Shown: positions 3,698 to 8,830 of the stretch, piece after piece | How the letters are laid out: each line of letters begins with the position of its first letter | Position numbering within the stretch: position 1 is the stretch's first letter | Assembly (NCBI GenBank): GCA_031281815.1 | Contig: JAITEY010000263.1 | Location: 1-8,830, forward strand | Length of the DNA stretch: 8,830 bases | Source: Desulfovibrio sp. | GTDB taxonomy: Bacteria > Desulfobacterota > Desulfovibrionia > Desulfovibrionales > Desulfovibrionaceae | Direction: 5' to 3' | Notes under the pieces: generated by a model | The model's input: only the letters and a program-made list of their open reading frames with translations | The model's database searches: none | Told to the model about the DNA's origin: nothing | Program-made: the position numbers and the translations under genes

Positions 3698-6084
3698 TGG
3701 TGCTCAGTCGCCGCACGACAAGGGAAGCCCGGCCGGCGGCACGGGTGGAGCGTACGCCGCGGGCGGGGCGCACGGACCGGACATGGCGGGACCGAGCGCG
3801 CCGCGCCGGCGGGCGGCCCGTCGCGCGACGCTCCGGTCCGACCGCCGAGGCGCGTCCGGCCGACAGGTCCAAGCCGGGATTTCTGTCCCGCACGGACTGG
3901 GGACGCGTGCGTCTCTGGGTCGTCAGCGTTTTTTTCGTCGCAATCTGGGGCGCGCTCTGGGCCAGGGCCTACTACCTGCAGATAGTCATGGGCCCGGAAT
4001 ACGCCGCCATGGCACGCAAACAGCACACCACCAAGGAAACGGTCCGGGGCATGCGCGGCAGAATCACGGACCGCAACGGCAACGTCCTGGCCATGAGCCT
4101 GGAGTGCGACTCCGTGCGCGTCGACCCCTCGCGTGTAAGGGACAAAAACGATACCGCCCTGAAACTCGCCGCCGTCCTCGACATGAACGCGGATAAAATT
4201 CTGAACGCCCTGAGCGGAGAAAAACAGTTTGTCTGGCTCAAACGCAAGGCGGATTTCCAGACCGCGGAAAAAGTGCGCGCCCTGAAGCTGCCCGGCGTCT
4301 ACCTGGAGCAGGAGACGGAGCGCATCTATCCCTACAGGCAGTCGGCCGGACAGTTGCTCGGCTTTGTGGACACGGACGACAAGGGTATAGAAGGGCTGGA
4401 AAAATCTCTGGACGGCGAGCTCGCAGGACGCGCCGTCACCAGGACCGTGGAACGCGACGCCTCCGGCCGGCGGCTGACGATGCCCGGTTCGGCGGACCTC
4501 ATGGACCTGCGCGGGCGCGACATACAACTGACCTTGGATACGCAGATACAATTTTTCGCCGAAGAAGCCCTGGCCGAACAGGTGGAAAAGTTCGGCGCGG
4601 GCTGGGGCGGCTGCATCGTCGCGGACGTCCCGTCCGGAGAAATCCTGGCCTGGGCTCAGTATCCCTTTTTCGACCCCAACAATGTCGGCGCTTCTCCCCC
4701 TGCCGTGCGTCGCAACCGCCCGGCAACGGACATGCTGGAACAGGGTTCGACGATCAAGAGTTTCCTCATAGCCGCGGCCCTGGAAGAGAAGGTGGTCACT
4801 CCCTCCACAACGGTCAACTGCGAAAAGGGCGTGTGGAAGCTGGGGCGCTTCATGCTGCACGACACCCACCCCTATGCGAATCTGAGCGTGGAGAGGATTC
4901 TGCATGTTTCCAGCAATATAGGCGCGGCAAAGATAGGGTTGAAGCTGGGGAAGGAGAAATACTACCGCTATCTGAAACGCCTGGGTTTCGGCGAACGCAC
5001 GGGGTTGCCTCTGGCCGGCGAGTCCAGGGGCATACTGCGCCCGGCCGGTCGCTGGGCGGAAATAGATCTGGCCACGGCCTCGTTCGGACAGAGCTTTTCC
5101 GCCACTCTTGCCCAAATGGCCAAGGCATACCTTGTGCTTGCGGGCGGCGGCGTAAAACGCGACCTGAAACTGCTTATGGACGACGGGCCGGAGCCGTTGT
5201 CCGACAAAGCCGTCTTCGGGCAAAGCCGGGAGCGGCCGTCGGCCGAAGTCGGGTCCGGGCCGGGTTCGGAAAGGTCGTCGGTCGATATCGCGTCCGGGCG
5301 GGGTCCGGAGCGGCCGGAAGGCTTTGCTGTCCCGGCGGGGGCGGCCGGCGCGGATGATTTGATTTTTTCCCCGTCCACCATGAAAGAAGTCAGAAATATG
5401 CTGCGCGAGGTTGTGGAAGAGGAAGGCGGCACCGGCAAACAGGCGCGCATCCCCGGTCTGGTGGTCGGCGGCAAGACCGGCACTTCGCAGAAGGCCGATG
5501 CGACGGGCAAGTACGGCAAAGGGCGGGTCGGGTCCTTTGTGGGCATGCTGCCCATCGAAAATCCGCGTTACCTCATCTGCGTGCTGCTGGATGAGCCGAC
5601 CAAAGCGCAATACGGCGGCGTGGTCGCCGCCCCGGTCTTTCGCCATGTGGCTGTGAATACCATGGCCTACCACGGCATTTTGCCTTCGGACGAAGAGCCC
5701 GCGCTGCAGGCCGCCCCCTCCGGAGACGCCGCCCGCCGCGCGGCGGGCGGGAAGGGCGCAGCCGGAGGAAAAACCGCACGGGGGAACAAAAAACGTGAAC
5801 CGTCCGAACAGGCGCAGCCCCGGACAGAGCCGCGTATGCAACCGCAGGCGCAAACGCGGACTCAGCCTGCGGCGCAGCCCCGGAGCCAGACCTTGGTACA
5901 GCCCGCGATGCAGCCCCAAGCCCAACCTCGGACCCAACCCGAGGTGCAGCCTCCAGTCCAACCTCAAATCCGGTCCGTGGTACAGCCCGCCGGTGTACAG
6001 CCCCAAGTGCGGTCCCGGACAGAGCCCCTGATGCAGCCTCAAGCCCAACCCCGTGTACCGGGCAAGGATCGACAACGGTCATGA
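3694..6084 (+). CDS. ftsI: Septal peptidoglycan transpeptidase FtsI (PBP3), extended
   Basis: A class B penicillin-binding protein of 796 residues that cross-links septal peptidoglycan in the periplasm with FtsW. Residues 1-72 are a cytoplasmic Arg-rich tail; the membrane helix is about 73-95 (RLWVVSVFFVAIWGALWA). RGRITDRNGNVLA (121-133) marks the PBP dimerisation domain. The transpeptidase motifs are intact: S-x-x-K as STIK at 352-355 (catalytic Ser352), S-x-N as SSN at 406-408, and KTGTS at 594-598. It is much longer than E. coli FtsI (588). The excess comes from the N-terminal tail, a repeat insert (about 500-555) between SxN and KTG, and a Pro/Gln-rich tail (about 700-796). ATG 3694 overlaps ftsL by 4 bases; a second ATG at 3697 has better spacing from AGGGG (3688-3692). 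The 3' end overlaps murE by 4 bases. Confidence 0.96.
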   Translation: MMVLSRRTTREARPAARVERTPRAGRTDRTWRDRARRAGGRPVARRSGPTAEARPADRSKPGFLSRTDWGRVRLWVVSVFFVAIWGALWARAYYLQIVMGPEYAAMARKQHTTKETVRGMRGRITDRNGNVLAMSLECDSVRVDPSRVRDKNDTALKLAAVLDMNADKILNALSGEKQFVWLKRKADFQTAEKVRALKLPGVYLEQETERIYPYRQSAGQLLGFVDTDDKGIEGLEKSLDGELAGRAVTRTVERDASGRRLTMPGSADLMDLRGRDIQLTLDTQIQFFAEEALAEQVEKFGAGWGGCIVADVPSGEILAWAQYPFFDPNNVGASPPAVRRNRPATDMLEQGSTIKSFLIAAALEEKVVTPSTTVNCEKGVWKLGRFMLHDTHPYANLSVERILHVSSNIGAAKIGLKLGKEKYYRYLKRLGFGERTGLPLAGESRGILRPAGRWAEIDLATASFGQSFSATLAQMAKAYLVLAGGGVKRDLKLLMDDGPEPLSDKAVFGQSRERPSAEVGSGPGSERSSVDIASGRGPERPEGFAVPAGAAGADDLIFSPSTMKEVRNMLREVVEEEGGTGKQARIPGLVVGGKTGTSQKADATGKYGKGRVGSFVGMLPIENPRYLICVLLDEPTKAQYGGVVAAPVFRHVAVNTMAYHGILPSDEEPALQAAPSGDAARRAAGGKGAAGGKTARGNKKREPSEQAQPRTEPRMQPQAQTRTQPAAQPRSQTLVQPAMQPQAQPRTQPEVQPPVQPQIRSVVQPAGVQPQVRSRTEPLMQPQAQPRVPGKDRQRS
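5230..5316 (+). repeat. 39-bp (13-residue) tandem repeat inside ftsI
   Basis: Residues 513-525 (ERPSAEVGSGPGS) and 526-538 (ERSSVDIASGRGP) are tandem copies, followed by the beginning of a third (ERP at 539-541). The two full DNA units, 5230-5268 and 5269-5307, agree at 30 of 39 positions by my count. The repeat is in frame and GC-rich, and it sits in the transpeptidase domain between the SxN and KTG motifs, where a surface loop is expected. It probably arose by slippage. Divergence between units shows that it is not brand new. Confidence 0.75.
5794..6063 (+). repeat. Degenerate Pro/Gln-rich repeats encoding the FtsI C-terminal tail
   Basis: About 90 codons after the transpeptidase domain encode mostly Gln, Pro, Arg, Thr and Ala in short QP units. 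A longer unit, MQPQAQ(T/P)R, recurs at nucleotides 5836, 5908 and 6031 (residues 715, 739, 780). The first and last copies share the preceding RTEP and an identical stretch CGGACAGAGCC. LVQPA and VVQPA recur as well. The tail would be periplasmic and disordered. The copies use mixed codons (CAG/CAA, CCG/CCC/CCT), so the amino-acid pattern is kept better than the DNA. Confidence 0.75.
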
Positions 6085-7619
6085 TCGCGGAGATTTCCCT
6101 TGATGCGCTGTGTGAGCGCGTGCGGCGCGAGCGTACCCCGGTCGTCGCGCATTCCGCCGATGCCGTCGCGGGCTGCGTGTACGCGGTGCTGCCCCCGGCG
6201 CTGCCCGCGGGCAAGGCCGCAGGCGCGCCGGGCGGAGAACGTTTTCTGGCGGAAGCGCTGCGGGCCGGTCCCTCGGCCGTCCTCTGCGCGCCGGAGCATC
6301 TCCCGTTGCTTGAAAATCTGTCGAAGGCCGTCCCGCGCCTCCTCAAGCACAGCGCGGGCCCGCCGTTATCCGCCGTCGTCGACGACGACCCGCGCGCGGC
6401 CCTCGGCCGCCTGGCTTGCGCCCTTTACGACACGGACCTGCGCTGCCCCGAAGTCGTCGGCATAACCGGCACTAACGGCAAGACTACGACAAGTTACCTT
6501 TTGGAACGCCTGTTGCGCGCCCGGGGTTGCGAAGTGGGCGTTATCGGCACGATAAACAGGCGCTGGCCGGGTTACGAGGAAGAATCGTCCCTGACCACGC
6601 CGGACTGTCTGACCGTGCATTCCATGCTGGCGCGCATGCGCGCTGCCGGAGCGCATTATGCCCTTATGGAAGTATCCTCGCACGCGCTGGACCAGCAACG
6701 CGTCGCGGGCGTGCGTTTCGCGGCCTGCCTGCTGACCAACCTTACCCAGGATCACCTGGATTACCACGCCGATATGGAGGAGTATTTCCGGGCGAAGGAA
6801 AAGCTGTTTCTGCCTCCCGGGCACGGCGGAACGCCGTGCCCGGACAAGCGCAAGGCAGCGAACGCGGACGATCCCTACGGGCGCAGGCTGCTTGCGTCCT
6901 TCCCCGATGCCCTGGGCTTCGGATTGGGGGAGAACGAGACCGGGAAGCCGGACGGCAGCCTGTTGCGCGGGCGCGTTCTGTCCATGAGCCGGGAGGGGTT
7001 GCTGCTGTCCATGCGGCATGGGGGGCGCGAGTGGCCGTTGCGTTCGCCTCTGGTAGGGGATTTCAACGCCGTGAACCTGCTGGCGGCGCAGGCTGTGGGT
7101 CTGGCCCTGGGCATGAATGCGGAGGATTTCACCGCATTGTCCTCCTTTGCCGGTGTGCCCGGCAGGCTGGAGCGTGTGCTCAACGGGCGCGGCCTGCATC
7201 TTTTCGTCGACTACGCCCACACGCCGGATGCCTTGACCAAGGCCCTGAGCGCCCTGCGCGCCGCCGGTTTCGCCCGCGTCGTGACCGTGTTCGGTTGCGG
7301 CGGCAACCGGGATCGCACGAAGCGTCCGCTGATGGGCGCGGCCGTGGCCGCCCTGTCCGATGTCGCCGTCCTGACCTCCGACAACCCGCGCGATGAGGAC
7401 CCGGAGGCCGTCATGGACGATGTGCTGCCCGGTCTGGCCGGATGCCCGAAAGTGATTCGCGAAGCGGACCGCAAAAAGGCCGTGCTGCTGGCCTTGGACC
7501 TGCTCGGCCGTAACGATGCCCTGCTTGTGGCGGGCAAGGGGCATGAACCCTACCAGTTGATCCGGGGAGTCAAATACCCGTTCAGCGACAGGGCGGTGCT
7601 TGAGGAGGCGGCGCAATGA
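6081..7619 (+). CDS. murE: UDP-N-acetylmuramoyl-L-alanyl-D-glutamate--2,6-diaminopimelate ligase MurE
   Basis: A 512-residue cytoplasmic Mur ligase that adds meso-diaminopimelate to UDP-MurNAc-L-Ala-D-Glu using ATP. The P-loop GITGTNGKTTTSY lies at 127-139 and ALMEVSSHALDQQ at 194-206. TNLTQDHLDYHADMEEYF (219-236) leads to AKEKLF, with Lys239 as the expected carbamylated lysine. Then follow GDFNAVNLLAAQA (326-338), DYAHTPDAL (377-385), FGCGGNRDRTKRPLM (404-418) and DNPR at 434-437. DNPR is the known signature for meso-DAP rather than L-Lys. KGHEPYQ (486-492) closes the C-terminal domain. The N-terminal domain is unusual: where most MurE have (T)DSR-x-V, this one reads HSADAV (24-29), and the glycine-rich 'GDLF-A-x-x-G' part is blurred. 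ATG 6081 overlaps the ftsI stop by 4 bases, so translation is probably coupled. Confidence 0.97.
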   Translation: MIAEISLDALCERVRRERTPVVAHSADAVAGCVYAVLPPALPAGKAAGAPGGERFLAEALRAGPSAVLCAPEHLPLLENLSKAVPRLLKHSAGPPLSAVVDDDPRAALGRLACALYDTDLRCPEVVGITGTNGKTTTSYLLERLLRARGCEVGVIGTINRRWPGYEEESSLTTPDCLTVHSMLARMRAAGAHYALMEVSSHALDQQRVAGVRFAACLLTNLTQDHLDYHADMEEYFRAKEKLFLPPGHGGTPCPDKRKAANADDPYGRRLLASFPDALGFGLGENETGKPDGSLLRGRVLSMSREGLLLSMRHGGREWPLRSPLVGDFNAVNLLAAQAVGLALGMNAEDFTALSSFAGVPGRLERVLNGRGLHLFVDYAHTPDALTKALSALRAAGFARVVTVFGCGGNRDRTKRPLMGAAVAALSDVAVLTSDNPRDEDPEAVMDDVLPGLAGCPKVIREADRKKAVLLALDLLGRNDALLVAGKGHEPYQLIRGVKYPFSDRAVLEEAAQ

Positions 7620-8830
7620 TGCTGAACTATGCGGAAACGGCTGCGGCGCTCGGCTGCGGACCGGAACGCACGCTGCCCGGCGTGCGGCGCGGTGCCGCAA
7701 CGGCGGACTCCGATGCCGGCCGGGCCTTCACGGGGGCCGCGACGGACAGCCGGCAGGTCGCGGCCGGCAATATTTTCTTCTGCCTCAAGGGCGAAAGGGT
7801 CGACGGGCATGATTTTGCCCTGGACGCGGTCGCCGCCGGGGCCCGCGCCGTCGTCGCCCTGCGCGACCCCTTCCCGGCAGAGGAGCGGAACGCCGTCTCC
7901 GGGCCGGATCTGCCCTTGGTTTTTCTTGTGGACAATGTGGAAGACGCCCTGCGCCGTCTGGCCGCCCGACATCGCGAAAGCGCTTCGGCGACGGTCGTCG
8001 GGCTGACGGGCACGGCGGGCAAGACCACGGTCAAAGAAGTTCTGGCAAGGGTGCTGGGAGAACGCGGCCGCACCGAACGCAATCCCATGAACCTCAACAA
8101 CGGCATAGGTATGCCCCTGAGCATGCTCAACGCGGCCCCCGACGCGCGTTTTTGGGTGATGGAAGCGGGCGTGAGCAGGGTCGGAGACATGGAGGAACTG
8201 GCGCAAGTACTGCGGCCCGACGCGGCCCTTATCCTCAACGTCGGCGAAGGACATGCCGAAGGACTGGGCAAAGGCGGCGCGGCGGCGGAAAAGGCGCGTC
8301 TCCTTGATTATATTCAGCCCGGCGGCACGGCCTTTGTCTCCGCCGATTACCCGGAACTGGACAGGGAATGCGCCGCCCGCTACGCCGTCTTTGCCGCCCG
8401 AAACATTCGTTGCCTGCGTTTTTCCGCGCGCAATGAGGATGTCCGGTGCCGGGCGCGTTATCTCGGTCCCGCGGAACGGGCTGATTCGGCGGACGGCCCG
8501 GCCGGGGACTTGCGCGGCAGATACGCGGTGTGCGCTGGCGGTGCGGAGTTCGTGTGCGAAGCGCCGTTCCCCGGTGATTACGGCGCGGAGAACACGGCGG
8601 CAATCGCGGCGCTCGCCCTGAGTCTCGGGCTTGAGCCGGACGACATACGCCGGGGTCTGGCCGCGGCGGAAACCCCCGCGCAACGTTTCGCCGTGCGGCA
8701 TTGTTTCATACCGGGGCGCGGCCGCTATACCCTTGTGGACGACAGCTACAACGCCAATCCGCTCTCAGCGGCACGCGTCATCCCGGCAGCCGGAGACGCG
8801 GCGCGCGAGAGCGGTCTGCCCTTTGTGCCG
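7616..8830 (+). CDS. murF: UDP-N-acetylmuramoyl-tripeptide--D-alanyl-D-alanine ligase MurF (runs off right edge)
   Basis: The frame is open for 405 codons from ATG 7616 to the window edge without a stop, so the C terminus is missing. MurF adds D-Ala-D-Ala to the UDP-MurNAc-tripeptide in the cytoplasm. Visible motifs are TDSRQVAAGNIFFCLKGE (43-60, the UDP-binding N-terminal domain), the P-loop GLTGTAGKTTVKEVL (129-143) and MNLNNGIGMPLSML (158-171). WVMEAGVSRVGDMEEL follows in the MurF position of the 'E-x-G ... G-(E/D)' block, then NVGEGHAEGLG, GDYGAENTAAIAAL, and DDSYNANPLSA from 375, which is diagnostic of MurF. The start overlaps the murE stop by 4 bases (ATGA), and a second ATG follows at once (7619). 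GAGGAGG about 10 bases upstream (7602-7608) can serve as the ribosome binding site. A full family member is usually about 450-480 residues. Confidence 0.95.
   Translation, partial: MMLNYAETAAALGCGPERTLPGVRRGAATADSDAGRAFTGAATDSRQVAAGNIFFCLKGERVDGHDFALDAVAAGARAVVALRDPFPAEERNAVSGPDLPLVFLVDNVEDALRRLAARHRESASATVVGLTGTAGKTTVKEVLARVLGERGRTERNPMNLNNGIGMPLSMLNAAPDARFWVMEAGVSRVGDMEELAQVLRPDAALILNVGEGHAEGLGKGGAAAEKARLLDYIQPGGTAFVSADYPELDRECAARYAVFAARNIRCLRFSARNEDVRCRARYLGPAERADSADGPAGDLRGRYAVCAGGAEFVCEAPFPGDYGAENTAAIAALALSLGLEPDDIRRGLAAAETPAQRFAVRHCFIPGRGRYTLVDDSYNANPLSAARVIPAAGDAARESGLPFVP

Noticed and set aside
5794..6063. Possible CRISPR-like or minisatellite array
   Set aside because: The units are degenerate, irregularly spaced (72 and 123 bases between the best copies) and in frame with ftsI, so it is a protein-coding repeat.
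3499..6075. An 858-codon open frame on the - strand opposite ftsL and ftsI, with Leu/Gly-rich periodic sequence
   Set aside because: It is the mirror of the ftsI coding frame in GC-rich DNA. Its periodicity is only the antisense of the Pro/Gln repeats (CAGCCC read as GGGCTG), it has no recognisable domain, and ftsI on the other strand has all its catalytic motifs.

Overview
The window is the start of a division and cell wall (dcw) gene cluster on the + strand, preceded by a divergent ABC-transporter operon on the - strand. The coding DNA is mostly GC-rich. The gene order mraZ-rsmH-ftsL-ftsI-murE-murF, a MurE with the meso-diaminopimelate signature DNPR, and the style of the FtsI and MurF sequences fit a Gram-negative bacterium of the Desulfovibrio group (Desulfovibrionaceae). 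That placement is an inference from gene order and sequence style, not from a database search.

Left part (1-1421, - strand): a secreted substrate-binding protein of the nitrate/sulfonate/taurine (NrtA/SsuA/TauA, NMT1-like) type is followed after 25 bases by the beginning of a membrane permease that runs off the left edge. This is the usual binding protein-permease order of an importer operon. The ligand cannot be read from the sequence. The binding-protein gene is visibly lower in GC than its neighbours.

Divergent intergenic region (1422-1793): it holds candidate operator elements for the transporter operon (three TGCCG-type direct repeats with an 11-bp period and several short palindromes). 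On the other side it holds a clear sigma-70-type promoter for the dcw cluster. That promoter is followed by four GTGG repeats spaced exactly 10 bp apart, which match the known operator pattern of the MraZ repressor.

Right part (1794-8830, + strand): MraZ (transcriptional regulator), RsmH (16S rRNA m4C1402 methyltransferase), FtsL (divisome membrane protein), FtsI (septal peptidoglycan transpeptidase), MurE (adds meso-DAP to the UDP-MurNAc peptide) and MurF (adds D-Ala-D-Ala; cut by the right edge). From rsmH on, every junction overlaps by 4 to 8 bases, so the genes are probably translationally coupled and made as one transcript. Together they couple cytoplasmic precursor synthesis to septal wall synthesis.

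I see no previously undescribed system here. The unusual points are in details: an FtsI much longer than usual, with an Arg-rich N-terminal tail, a 13-residue tandem repeat inserted in the transpeptidase domain and a Pro/Gln-rich repetitive C-terminal tail; a MurE whose N-terminal nucleotide-binding motif is degenerate; a four-repeat MraZ operator; and phased repeats upstream of the transporter operon.
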